From: Kwoniella dejecticola CBS 10117
Taxonomy: Eukaryota > Basidiomycota > Tremellomycetes > Tremellales > Cryptococcaceae
Length of the DNA stretch: 64,000 nt
Direction of reading: 5' to 3'
NCBI RefSeq assembly: GCF_000512565.2
Contig: NC_089307.1
Location: 1,550,001 to 1,614,000, forward strand
The translations under genes and the position numbers were made by a program. The notes under the pieces are model-generated. The model worked only from the letters and a program-made list of their open reading frames with translations, was not told where the DNA came from and searched no databases. Positions 47,120 through 59,200 of this stretch are shown here, piece by piece (the first letter of the stretch is position 1; each line of letters opens with the position of its first letter).

Positions 47120-48519
47120 ATGTCAGGTAAGCCAAAGCGGTCCGAATGGTAGCGCTTCGTATCATAACACTGAATTTGACTGGACTTCGCTAGACTACAA
47201 AGCCATATTAGAAGAAGAATTCGAGGTAAGCCTGGACTCGTGCTTGCTCTCACCTGTTCGTCTTATTGATATACGTTGCTGTAGGTACTCGAATCGATAT
47301 TCCCAGACGAACTAGAAAGTGAGCAGAGCTATGAGGCTGCTCCAGCTTCAGCTCATTGACGTCTCTCGATGTTCTGCAGAATTATCGGACACTTCGGTCT
47401 CGATACGGATTGAACCTGAAGAACAATCATTCTCGGATCCCAGTAAGTCTTCTTCCTAAATCCTGAAATGCCATCCGACGAATGCTTTCTGGCAAGGCAA
47501 TAACCATCGATACTGACTTCTTCGCTTTCTGATATGTTTAGTCGCGTTATCTTTGATCATAAATTACCCAGACACATATCCGGATGTCATACCCGATATA
47601 TCATTAGAGGAGATAGACGGGGAAGGAGAATTGCAGGAGGGCGAAGAAGATGTTGTGCTGGAGAACCTGAGGAGCATCGTCAGTCTCTCTGATTGTCTTC
47701 ATTCGTCCATGCATCTCTCCATTCGTTTCTTCTCCCGGCTATTTGCTGCCTTTCACGGGTTCTCGACTGTTGACAACAATTGATGGGCGTACATAGGCCG
47801 AAGAATCACTAGGAATGGCCATGACATTCACCATTGCATCAGCGGCGAAAGAGGCTCTGGCACTATTGATTGTGGAACGAGCTAGGAAGGAGAAGGAGGC
47901 GGACGATAAGCGAGCAAGGGAATATGAGGAGGTGCGTATATCCTCACCGGATGACCTTCATCTCGTCAGACTTATCAGATGATTGCGTAATTCGTACGCG
48001 GTTGGAAGAAAATGCTCTGCTGATAATTTTGGGTTTTTGCTCGGTACTAGGCCGAAGCAGCACGTACGCGCGGGACACCATTGACGAAAGAGCTGTTTGA
48101 CAAATGGAGGAAGTCATTCACTGCTGAGATCAAGGCGAAGCGGGATAAGGAGGAAGAAGATCGGGTCAAAGCTCTGATATCGAAAGAAAGGGAAGAATAT
48201 AGGAAACGAAAAGAACGGCCGACTGGTGGGTCTCCAGTAGCTTCGTCTCTCCCTTCTAACCAAGATCACCTCAGACTCACACGCACGCAAGATGTACGTG
48301 CATCGGAGCTGATTGTTCGAAAACACAGGACGACAGCTGTTCGAGAATTCGACGGCACTTGCGACGTCCGACGAAGGGCTGTACGAAGAAGGCGTACAAG
48401 AAGTGGATATGAGAAAGTATACAAGGGAAGAGCGTGAGGCGGAACGAAGACGTGAAGAGGAGGAAGAAGAGAGGCGGAGAAGTGGGTTGGTGCGGGATGG
48501 GGATAGTGATAATGAGTGA
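47120..48519 (+). CDS. GIR2: RWD domain protein, Gir2/RWDD1 (DFRP2) type
   Basis: Eight or so small exons starting ATG TCA G at 47120. The RWD domain is assembled over the first exons: SDYKAILEEEFE, VLESIFPDELE, KLSDTSVSIRIEPEE, then ALSLIINYPDTYPDVIPDIS, with the YPDTYPD(V/E)xP motif of RWD folds, followed by AEESLGMAMTFTIASAAKEAL and a long charged helix (EKEADDKRAREYEEAEAA). The C-terminal DFRP-type region has LTKELFDKWRKSFTAEIKAK, the LFENS/DVR tail and a basic-acidic end RREEEEEERRRSG. Yeast Gir2 binds the GTPase Rbg2 and Gcn1, linking translation to Gcn2 signalling; this is family knowledge. Notably eIF2B-delta, the other end of that pathway, is 29 kb away. Confidence 0.88.
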
Positions 48520-48788
48520 TCCTCTCCTATACTCGGATGCTTACTGCCGCTGGATCAATACCCATAGCGATGGATTCGGTAAATCCAGCAATCGGTCGCC
48601 CTGGGTATTGTGGCTTTTTGCCGAAAGGGAAATATCCCTTACAATGCACTGTTTGACACAATCATTCCCGTGTCCACTGTGCTTTAGGGCCAACTACAAT
48701 CTGTCACCTTACAACGTCTAAGCATGCTGATCGTCTGACTTTCACGGTCGCGACTATCGCTTCGTGTCACTTTGATTCAAGGTCGGAC
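48520..48788. other. convergent 3' interval, GIR2 / hotdog protein
   Basis: 269 bp, no ORF of note; contains the 3' ends of both genes. Confidence 0.5.
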
Positions 48789-49196
48789 TCAAAGTTTCGC
48801 CTCGACTCCCTTTCTCTTGTCGTCTGGTGGACCTTTCCAAATTTTCAGATGCGTACCCGTCGCGTACGGTTTTCCAGTCTCGAGGTTTTTAATCTGATCA
48901 GACCAATCAGACCATGTGTCGTATCGATTGTGCGATGAGGGTTGAAATTGACTTACGTCACATCGCAGATTAGCTAATCTCACCGAACATTTCACAATTT
49001 CAACTTCTATCAATAGCTTGGTACCCATCGAAGCGGGGTTCAGGCATTGCAGTTCCATCGTAAGTGTCACTCCTGCAAAATCAGGCAATCCCCAGAAAGT
49101 CGGTGTGTGGATCGCTATCAATGTTGCTGAAGAACACCTAACGACCATGCCCAAAGTTCAGAGGTAGATTTACGAAGACTTAGGACTTGGTTGTTG

Positions 49197-49260
<64 letters not shown>

Positions 49261-49601
49261 CATAGTGCAGACTCACGTGTCTAGAATCCAGGAATACGCT
49301 GCCCCATGCATATTCCCACTCAAATTGGACATCTCTATACATAGGTTCCCGTTCCGGTCCCAGTCAGTCAATCAATCAATCTATTTGTTCCTTGATTGGA
49401 AAGGTATATAGACTTACCCTCAGTGACCACACCTCGGAAGCTCATCTTAAACCCGTCGACCTTCCTCCATCCTCTCGCATCAGTCGGAGGCACATCGTCG
49501 ATCTCAAGGATGCTGAAATGTTTAGTCAGGTGGGCACCGTACCCCGCTGAACCTGTTATGCGCTGGAAGAACTCTTGATCTTCTTGTGTCGGTTTGGGCA
49601 T
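48789..49601 (-). CDS. hotdog-fold acyl-CoA thioesterase-like protein
   Basis: About four exons. Start Met at 49601: PKPTQEDQEFFQRITGSAGY and DGFKMSFRGVVTE, then a second exon (FEWEYAWGSVFLDSR), a third exon CSSATLIAIHTPTFWGLPDF and AGVTLTMELQCLNPASMGTK, with LLIEVEIVKCSVRLANLRCD, and a last exon NLETGKPYATGTHLKIWKGP. The pattern (xxSATLIAIHT, G-V/ST-x-L, G-T/D-x-L-x-I-E, G-x-x-x-A-x-G-x-H) is that of the PaaI/ACOT13 hotdog thioesterases, although the usual catalytic Asp/Glu after GG is not in its standard place, so activity is unproven. It probably hydrolyses acyl-CoA. The intron between exons 2 and 3 carries a (GAT)21 tract. Confidence 0.8.
49198..49260 (+). repeat. perfect (GAT)21 trinucleotide repeat in an intron
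   Basis: 63 nt of uninterrupted GAT units on the plus strand (ATC on the coding strand of the thioesterase-like gene). It lies in the intron between the exons ending FLDSR and starting CSSATL. Being intronic, length changes need not alter the protein but could affect splicing. Confidence 0.9.
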
Positions 49602-50075
49602 CCTAGGAGCTGCTTTTGACTGTTGAAGGAGTCGCTGGCTGTGTGTGACTATGGATTGGGAAGGTCAGTGCTGTTGTGCTGTCATTGTATATATGCAGAG
49701 GAATGCGTCTTCTCCCATTCCAAGCTGATCAACATTTCCATTTCTTTCGGTTGAATCCTTCCCGGGTTAACCGGGAACCTTTGTGCTTACGTAAGGCCTT
49801 CTCCGACGCGTGTGTTCAAAGTGTGCCTGATTGAATGATCCGATCATCCAGTAATAACAAAAAGGTTGAACATGATGTGAAGCCTAGTGCTAACCCACAG
49901 CAAGATTGGGAACAGAGCATCCATAACCCAGACTTGTCGACCCGTCTCCTGGCCAATGCCTTCCCACAAAACCGGATCGATCAGCTGAGCGTATCACGAT
50001 CAATTGGGACCCCTCCTAATCGATAAAAAACGAAGAGAGCCCGCTTGGTCTGTGTCTGACAATAAACTGATCATC
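49602..50075. promoter_or_regulatory. divergent promoter, hotdog protein / large membrane protein
   Basis: 474 bp with no supported gene. CCCGGGTTAACCGGG at about 49760-49774 is a near-perfect palindrome and a candidate factor-binding site. Confidence 0.5.
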
Positions 50076-53000
50076 ATGGCGCCGACCGGCTTGGTGATCT
50101 CCAAGCTTGGGATACAAGCTACTGCTTCTGATGATGTGGTCAGAGGGCTGATGTGTCTCAAGGTCAGCTACTTGACGGATACTTGCAGCAGAACTAGCTG
50201 ACGCTTTGTTAGATTTCGTTGCCGAAAGATTCGGATGGCAGACCTGGTGCCAGATGGACCTTATTCGGCTGTAAGTCTACCTTTGTCCGTGACCCGGTAG
50301 GAGCAGCCATTGATGAGTAGCGTTCCTACAGCCTCACCTCCTAGAATCACAACGACCCCGACGATATATCCTCTTCCATTGCCTCTTCCAGCGTCTCGCA
50401 ATCCGCAATTACGTACGGCCTCGAAGCTCCTTGCTCTGCCTCAACCTTCGACTTATCCGCCTTCGCCGCCCTCAGGACTTGGAGGAAAGCCGTATATTGA
50501 CATATCAAGTACCACGGGCAAGGTGTATCTTGTGGTTGATCCGGTTTCTTCCAGACGAAACAGTCAGAGTAGTAGAGTGGGGGGTCCAAGCTCTCAGTCG
50601 ACGTCACGAAAAGAGTGGTTGATCTGTATGGAGTTTGAAGTACCGCTCGAGTCAGGTATGGAAGAAGGGATATCCAAGGTACGATGCTGTCTCGTACCTT
50701 CTTTGTATGATCTCCGTGAGAAAGCAACAACTGAAACCCCCGATAGGTTCTTCTGCCTGTTCCCAAATGCCTAGACAACACGATTCGGTTCCAGATCTTA
50801 TCGCCTAACATACCTTCTTCTTCATCATCGTCGGTGTCATGCCTGAACCAAGAAGTGAATATATTGACGGACCCCAAAATGCTACCTCTGCCTTCCAATG
50901 CTTTTGGGTCTGATCCATCGCCCAGGAATGGCAAAGGTACCAGTCGCGGTCATGGCAAATCACGCAAAGGCCAAAGCAAGATGAAGAGCACGGTTGGGGA
51001 GGACGGATGGGAGGACGGCGAGGTGTTGGGAGCGGACGATGTGCCTTCCGGAAGTAGCGACGATGGTACTGAGATGAGCGACGAGGGGTCCGTCGACAGC
51101 GAAGAGGGAAGCTGGCTGGAAGGACGATTTCCAAGGTAAGTGACAATCTCGGTTCACAGGTTCAAGCCGCTCATCCAGTGGAGTCCTGTAGTACCGAGAT
51201 ATTACGTCTCGAATGGTCTTTCCACGCTTCACCATCATCCGATATCCCATCTTTACAGATCACTCCATTATACGCCAAACAATCCTCCTCAATCTCGATA
51301 GCATACATCTCGCAAGTCCCAGTAACCGATAATCCCGTCTCCATCGATATTGACGTTCCGGACGGATGGGGATGGTCAGATTTCACAATCCAAGGAGAAA
51401 GTCTGCTCAATTGGCGATGCTCGGACGGCGATTGGGGATCTTCCATACCTAATCCAGACGACACACTGCAGGAAGGGGAATATGAAGACTCCTTTGCGAC
51501 TATCCGAGCGAAGCCCGCTTCTTCAAGACGACTCACTCCCGCTTCATCAACTGAATCCGGACAAAGCGACTTCCTTCCTACTATCAGAAGCACAAGTAAT
51601 GCGTCTTCGTCTGCAAGTCTGATGCGTCAAACGTTTCCCTCGCTCAACGAAAGAATGGAGGATTTCTCGTTTGAGATGTCATCTGTGGAACATAAACCTC
51701 CAACTCCCAAATCTTTACGAAAATCACCAATGCCAAATCTGCTTACTTCTACCTCCTCAAAGGGTGTCTCTACATGGGAACAACCCAAATTTGGCAAGAC
51801 TTTCAGCCTATACTTCGATGAAGGCCACGATAGGACGATCACCCTTCAAGGTACTTTGGTAGTCAGTGACAAGGGGCTGTTGGTCTCACCGAATCTGCCC
51901 ATCAAGATGCCATTTATACAAATTGACGGTCAAAGTACCCAGTGTCAAATTGAGTGTCCTTGCGCCACCTACGGGGCGGCCACTACCGAGTCATCAGTCC
52001 CAGAATTGGTAGATGCTGCTCTTGTAGGGTCATTTCGTTGGACGACCGCAGACGGCGTCAAGTTTAGCCCGGACGGGACACCTTTGAAGAGCGATGTTAG
52101 AATCAGATTACGCCGATCGCCCTGGGGTGCTATTCGTGCTTCTATGATCGTTGCTGTTCCGTCCAAATCACAGGAAGTAGGGTTCTCAATATCCCATGAG
52201 CAGAAAATAAACTTATTGAAAACGACGATAGGCGGAGTAGATGCCCCAAGGGCGATCTACAGCGGCGGCGGTATCCAACAGATTCTAGTAGGCAGCAATG
52301 ATCAGAAGCCTGGAGGGGTCTTAGAGGTGGAATGGGAGTGTCTGCCTGGCATCAAAGGGGAGATTGCACTACCTGTTTTTGAAGATGCAGAGGGCGTCCT
52401 GAAGGTGGATCTGGTAGGTGACGAATGGACGTGTGAGTACAGCCCCCGAGGAGCATCAGCTTCTACATGACACGGTGAACGCCGAGCTGAAATGACTATT
52501 CCGCTTGATAGCAAATGTGCAATCGGTCAAGAGTAATATGAGATCCATCTCACCACTTCAATATACACACTCCCTTTCGTCGTCTGTCAAACCTACCTTA
52601 TCCTTGAGCCTTCCCGGTGCGGCTCAATCGCGCAGGAAGACTCTTCTGTCTGTATCAACACTACTGAATCTTATCTTACTCTGGCTTTTCCTGTCGATGG
52701 GCCAACAGCTACACAGACTCAAGAGCGAGATCGATTTTGTGAGGGACGAATACAAAGATCTAAGGATGTACGGGGTACAGTCGCCTTTGAATCAACAGTC
52801 AGAAGCGCAACCCCTGACCCCAACCACCACCATCACCACCACAGCCACAGCCACGACTATTCTGACGGAAGTGGTGACTATCACCTCGACAACGGGAACT
52901 CTTCAACCTGGACGCCGCCCATCGGATGCGAAGAGTGTCCAGGGAGATTTGGTAGAAGTACATAGGACGAAATACGATCTCGGAAGGGTAGTTAGGAGGA

Positions 53001-53164
53001 ATATGAATTGGGAAAATTGGTTAGCCCATCCCACGTAAGTGCCCATTCTTATTTGAAGAGATGAGAGACAAAAGGACTGGTGATGATTCTTCGACAGCGT
53101 GCGGAACATATCCAGGGCGGCCGGATGGCTATTCAACACAATATGGGATCTGATCATCCCGTGA
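50076..53164 (+). CDS. large C-terminally anchored membrane protein, unknown function
   Basis: Seven or so exons: 50076-50163 (ISKLGIQATASDDVVRGLM), a short exon ISLPKDSDGRPGARWTLFG, then a long Ser/Pro-rich stretch with an acidic cluster (EMSDEGSVDSEEGSWLEGR), followed from 51178 by a long exon with beta-rich, Ig/C2-like composition (LRLEWSFHASPSSDIPSLQI, YISQVPVTDNPVSIDI, WSDFTIQGESLLNWRC, LEVEWECLPGIKGEIALPVF). The final exons give a SLSLPGAAQSRRKTLLSV linker, one membrane helix (TLLNLILLWLFLSMGQQL), a short coiled coil, a Thr-rich segment and a last exon RNISRAAGWLFNTIWDLIIP with an amphipathic or second membrane helix. One or two C-terminal helices suggest a large cytosolic domain on an internal membrane. 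I do not recognise a family; it looks basidiomycete-specific. Confidence 0.75.
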
Positions 53165-56100
53165 TCTCCGACGTTACACGTTGTATGACAAGGCCAATGA
53201 GGGTGTTACCCTTGTACCGTCCATGACGCGGTGATGATCATACCGTTGTGGGGGAAATTGACATTTGAGGCGTTGTATTCACAATCCATCGATATAGGCA
53301 TATCAGTGTAGAGGCTGTATATGGCATGTATTGTTGTATACGTCCATTCACATACAAATATCGCTGCTGCCGCGTGTTGAGGCCATATGTTCGCACTGAT
53401 CGAGCGCGAGCCCTTGCAACTGAGTGATGATATCATCATTCGAGTATCAGAGTAGGTACGTAGGAGCGTGGTCACGTAAATACCGGTTACGTAGATCTGC
53501 AAGGTCCAGATCGTTTTTCGTTTCCTTTGCAGACTGACAAAAAGTAAGAGTGAATAGGATGTGATTTACGTGATTCTACCAAGCTGCAGCTGAAACGAGG
53601 CAGATCATCCAGACGGGATCACCTGCCTGCCTTTCTGTGTCTTGTGCTTTGGGACCGATAATCATATGATCTGATCACGAACATAACTACCGAAAGGATC
53701 TGCATGGGATATTCTACTGTAAGTACCACCTACGTCATTCTCTGTACTGTTGAAAAAGTAATGTCAACGTTAAAAGCGGATCTACGTCGGAGGTCGAGAA
53801 CAGCAGATAGCAGTGGAGCTGCGAGGAGTATATTATTATCTGGTCGGGGCGTCCCAAATTATATTCGCCTAATGATACGTCTATCCGCCTATTGGCCAGC
53901 CGAGCAGTAAGTAGAAGACATCCGACTCCACCGTTTGACCCAGAACTGAAAGACGGGAGAAGAAACACAAAATATAGACTCAACTGAGACAAGTCGAAAC
54001 GCATCGTTTTTGCCGGATTGAGCAATTGAGCAATTGAGCAAATGAGCGATTTTCTTTTAACTGGACCTTTTGGTATTTGGTAGTTGTAGTTTGACAGTCA
54101 CCAGGAACCGATTTACCACTTGTACCTTACGGATCGAACTAGCGGTTATCAACGGTTGCTTCTATTGTCTCCACTGTTTTATCCCCCGAGAATGATAAGT
54201 GATGTTGGAGGACGAGTTTTGCCGGTATTCCGCCGAAGGGTGTACCTACGCAGATTCATATCCAGACAGTCGAGTCTGCTGAATATTGGGTCTGGAGATT
54301 TCCGGTGGCAGCTGAATGTCTGTCTGACTCTCCTCGCATTTTTCTTCTTTTCTCCTTATCATCAACCTGCAGCTACCAGTCTCAGAAGTAGGGACAAAGT
54401 CGGGTACGACCTGAAATGCTGCAGGTGCAGAAAGCACATGACACCTCGTGAGAAACGTGTCGGTCGTTCCTAGCCTTTTTAGCCTAATTGCCTCTCGACT
54501 ATAACGGCAGCTTACGTCAAGCTAATTGACATCTTCCTCTTCACAGCTTGGTGCGATACAAAATACGATACGAGATCAGATGTGATTGGTGCAAACTCTA
54601 TACCCCTTAGATCTGTCTCAGTCTCATACCATCCTTACCTCAGTCTGCCGGAGGTATTTCGCTCTCATCTCATGTGGGTGTTCAGTGCATATGAGGAAGG
54701 ACACGGCGCTGTCTCGGGTTTACTTGTCACCTTGCTCTTCGGAACGTAGCGTGAAACCGAGAGACTCTCCAATCTGGACAACCGCACACAGCTCAGTCTT
54801 CAATTCCATCGCGTCCCATGGGTTCCTTCACGTCACTTCATGTAACGTAGGCGTTGGTAAATTGCTCATTTAGGCCTAAACAAGTCAAGCAAAACAAGCG
54901 CTTGCCCCTTTGCCATCAGTTCTGCTTCTCTTGCCGATGGATCTAAGCTTCTTGTATCGGAGTAATCTCACGATTGCTCAAAAAGACTAGATCTGGTCTC
55001 GTCTTCCCATCAACAAATGTGATTCCCACACGAAGGAAGGGAGATCTTGCGCGCACCCATGTGTCCGGGACCAATTATCCTGTCGAGCGAGACAACAGGA
55101 TGACATGAGTAGTAGACCACAAGCCAAGGCGAACCTGATGCGCTAGTACCCTGCGGAGAGATCACTTTACGCGACGGGAATCAGTCATGCTTCATGCTTC
55201 ATGCATTCTAACGCGACGAGTCTGGATTCAACAGAAACCTGGTCAAGCAAACCGAAGAAGGCAGGAGCTGCGGCATGTTTCTTGCTTCTTGCCCGACTCT
55301 ACAACGAAACAGTGAATTTGGGAGTTCGTTCATAAATGCGTCATCTGATCTGACCGCACCACCTGTCAACTTGCCCTTGTGCTTGAGCTTGTGCTTGTGA
55401 TCGTTCTTGTTCTTGGCTTTTCGCTTCTCGGTACGGTACGGCACGGCGCCATTCTCCTGATGTGTCTGGAATCACCCTGACATCTGTCATACCCATTTAT
55501 CTGTCTACATGAGGAAAAAGGCACATACATCAGCATCAGCTGGGTTGGTGGGCGATGGGCACGAGATCCCTTTTTTATTTTTCGGTCGTTTGAAAGTGGA
55601 TCAATTTCTAACTGACTTACGTTACGTTTTTTTCCATTACTTCTGATCCAGAACTCCCGCTGCCATTCCCCCTTTGCCATCGGCTAAAGTACGTTATGGG
55701 AACTATGGAAACAAATATGTATCTGAGAAGCCAATCTTTCATTGGACGGTCTGGATGGTTTTCGGCCTAAAAGGAGTAAGTTAGGTAAAACAGGAGGCAA
55801 GGGAGCGTTTCATTATGTAATGGCTCATCAGTTTTTTTTATGGTACCGAGTAAACGCCCCTGGACATGGCAACACGAGGATGGGATGAGGGGTGAATCTA
55901 AGCTATTTCCAAGGAGAGGCACAAACCACTATGACATAACGGTATGACATAACTTGATGCACCCCTCACCCCCATCTGTCGGGCCCTCAGCTCACCCAGC
56001 GATTCAACGGCTCGGAGGAAATGGGATGAGAACAGATGGGAGAACTTCTTTTCTGGTACCTTAATCGAGATTTAGTTGTACTAGTTTACCAGTCCAGCAG

Positions 56101-56299
56101 TAGTAGGTGTAGTGGGTGTGCTCAGCCGATTTCGTGACGTTATGTTATGCTAATGTATGTCGGTACCTGGCTGGGCCTTTGCCTCATCAGCACGCTAGCG
56201 CATCATACACTGTGAGATTCACCTAACCAACGGAAGGAGCATCGCGTCCAAGAACACAAATATATATATCAAGACTGGATCGACAAAGGGATCGCCCCG
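53165..56299. other. 3.1-kb gene-free region upstream of the bZIP leader
   Basis: No convincing coding exon on either strand. Features include an 8-bp tandem TGAGCAAT repeat at about 54017-54050, a direct repeat TATGACATAAC (about 55929-55950), and CCCCT/AGGGG stress-element-like motifs at about 55855, 55888 and 55962-55973. The size and the following leader suggest an extended promoter. Confidence 0.45.
56259..56270 (+). promoter_or_regulatory. candidate TATA element of the bZIP gene
   Basis: AATATATATATC lies about 130 bp before a C/A-rich, intron-donor-terminated leader exon. Position is suitable for a core promoter, but other AT-rich patches exist. Confidence 0.4.
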
Positions 56300-59200
56300 T
56301 TCGAACGAATCAACAGTTGTCGCACCTCTGATTAATCATAAGTTGAGTCAAACTAGTTTAAAACATCATTTGGATATACATACCTCTTTATTTGTTCAGT
56401 CATTCATCATCTTTCTCCGTCAGCATACATACATACCTCACTTCAGCCCGCCAGAACAACAACAAAGCTAAGAAGCTATCAAGTCAACTGTCATCGTCAT
56501 CGCCCTCGCCATCGTTTGTATGACTACCATCTGAACCGCCTCCCGAGACCTCCGCGGCGACGTTCCGATATTCGACTGGAACTTCCCCGAAGTTCAATCC
56601 TCAAGTAGACTTGAACTTACTCCGCTCGAGCCAGAAGATCGACGACGCTGCTCGCGAGACCGCATCAAACAGTCAAACCGCAACTCAAGAACACGTACTC
56701 TGACAAGGTGAGTCCGCCTGCGTGTCTGCGTGTCTATCTGTTTGTCTTTCTGCCTATGATTTTGTTCCAACTGCCTATCGTCGTATCTGGAGCCTCCGAC
56801 AAGCATCTATTAAGCTTCTGTTACGCTATCATCCCATTCTTATTGGACTACGTACTTGTCTTCTTGTTGTTCTTTCGTTCTATCGGTATCGGAATGGCCT
56901 TGGGAAGTGCGGAAACATCTCGCTCGAGTGTGGTTGGAGTTCATCTCATTTGTGGCGGTGAGACCGGCTATCGACGGATCACGTTCTCTTCCTTTCCCGG
57001 ATATTTCGGAGCTTTTTTTCTCTTTATTCTGATTTCAAATTACCCAATCCAACGGCCCGACTTGCTCCTGTTTGCCACGCTTCCCTGCCCATGGCTCCTG
57101 CTGCCCTTACCCAACATTTGCTTAATCGCGCAAAGGGCTTGGCAAGCTAGGTTCTCACAGGTCTTGCCAAGGTTATTCCTTTATCTGATTCGATTGATCT
57201 GATCGGCAGAGACGGAGTAAACGCACAGACATATTGCCCATGTGTCGTGGTTATTATCCTCAATTCCTTTCTCATGATCGACGGAAAGGGAAGAGACCGA
57301 TGAATGCCATGTACTTCCTTCATCTTTTCTCGGCTAATTCCTTGCCCACCGCAATAACCAATCGAGCCGAACATTCCTTCCTCTTTCTTGCCTTCTTTCT
57401 TCTTCTTTTTCGCTAGTGTATGGTTTAAGAATATCTGTCAGAGCAGATTTTCTTCCCACGGGGACCTAGGCGAAATTCAGGTCAGGTCTGATGAGTTGAT
57501 CAAGTGACGGGGTTACTGTTAATTGTTACAACACGGACTTTTGTTCGGTCGTGGTGGAGGTTAGTCTGGGGAATTTCAGCCGAAAGGGCGGGTATCCTGA
57601 TTGGACGAAGGGTGTCGGAGCCAAAATCATCAATCTCGTGTCAAGTCACCTTCCACCCTCATCTAGGGTATGGGGTACGAGACCTGTACACATTCCTCAC
57701 CCACCTGATTCATTTAGCAAAAGCTTAATCCATTTTAATTCCCTTTTCCACTTTTATTCTTACTTCCGTTCCTTCTGGCTTTTTTACGTGTCTTGATATT
57801 CTGGCCTTCTGCTTCTGTGAAATGGTCCGGTGTCGATTTGCGGTGGTTCCTTCTCACTCGGCGGGAGTAATTGAGCCAATCATTCACCCTATCGCGCTAT
57901 CAACGTGATGGCCTCGCGATACCATGAAATCTAGCGGGATTGGCTTCTCCCAGCTATCAACCCGATAGGCTGCGCAGATCAATCACTTGTTCTTTCGTCA
58001 TTCGGTCACACCGCTCACTCCGTGTTATGTCGTCCTCCTATGTTGGCTCGTCCATTTTACCTTACACTTTGTTGACAGGATTCTATTCCATTGCCCATCG
58101 CCCATCACGTCATCAGCCTGCCGTCATTCGATCGTCCTTTCAACGTACCTGATCGTTTGATCGACATCATCGTCTTTCGATATTGACCCATTCACAATTT
58201 ATCGCTCTCTTCAGAGTTCCACATTTTGTATGCGCTCCGCCTCGTTCACCACGACAAATCAGACATACGGTACGAGTACGATATATCTGACCTGACTGTG
58301 GCATACTTCTTCTGTAGCAAACGACTCAACCCATTTCGACCTCGTATCACGATCATACGCCTGCGGCCGGAAGCAACCAATCCATACAGCAAGAATTCCA
58401 ACTCCAAGTCTCGCACTTCTAACCCTGGAGATCGCTTGTCCTTACCGGAATACTGGCGTGTAGAATTGAAATTCGACACGGATTTTATCGTTTCAGCCGG
58501 TTTTGCAAACAGGTAAGTCGAGATACGCGAAGGCGGTGCAGACCACTTAATGATTCTAACACCCACGAGTATGAGAATGATTATGATCGAGATCGCTTAT
58601 GCTTATGTTTTTGCTTGATGTATCAGTCATCGAATCAGAGTTTCCAAGAGAAGTACAAAGAGAAAAACAACAAGAAAAACATTTATACGAAGTATAGGCT
58701 TTTTGTTAAGTTACCGGACCTTTTACCTGCAAGCAAGTGACCAGCGCAAGAGATCTGATCATTCCGAAATTTGGTGAATTGGCGAAATCAACAAGTGACA
58801 CGTACGTATCGTTATTATTGATCTCGCCAGATTTTGTGCCCGAATCCGAAGAGCTTGGATTGGATGGCTTTTGCCCGAAACAATTGTTTCACTACTGTTC
58901 TCGCAGGGCGGTTCCTTTGATTCGTTTCAATCAAAATCTCGCCCCTGCCCTATCGAATCCTGTCATGCTGATTAGATCGTTTCATCCCTTTCTAGGCTCG
59001 GCCTTTCGGACACAAGAGCGTCTACTTGTACCAAGCATCGGATTTCGGGCTCTTGGCTGGTAATTGGAAACAGGCATTTCTGTTGGCTCTTCAATTCTTC
59101 AATTCTGAGTGAGTGAACATTCATTGTTGATTGCGTCTCCATTTCACCGCTTGTCGAGAGTACCTTTCTTTCCCTTCTTGATCGGCTTTTGACCCCTTGT

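Noticed and set aside
57147..57416. Short open frames in the bZIP leader
   Set aside because: Composition matches translation of pyrimidine-rich DNA, no domains or conserved pattern is visible.
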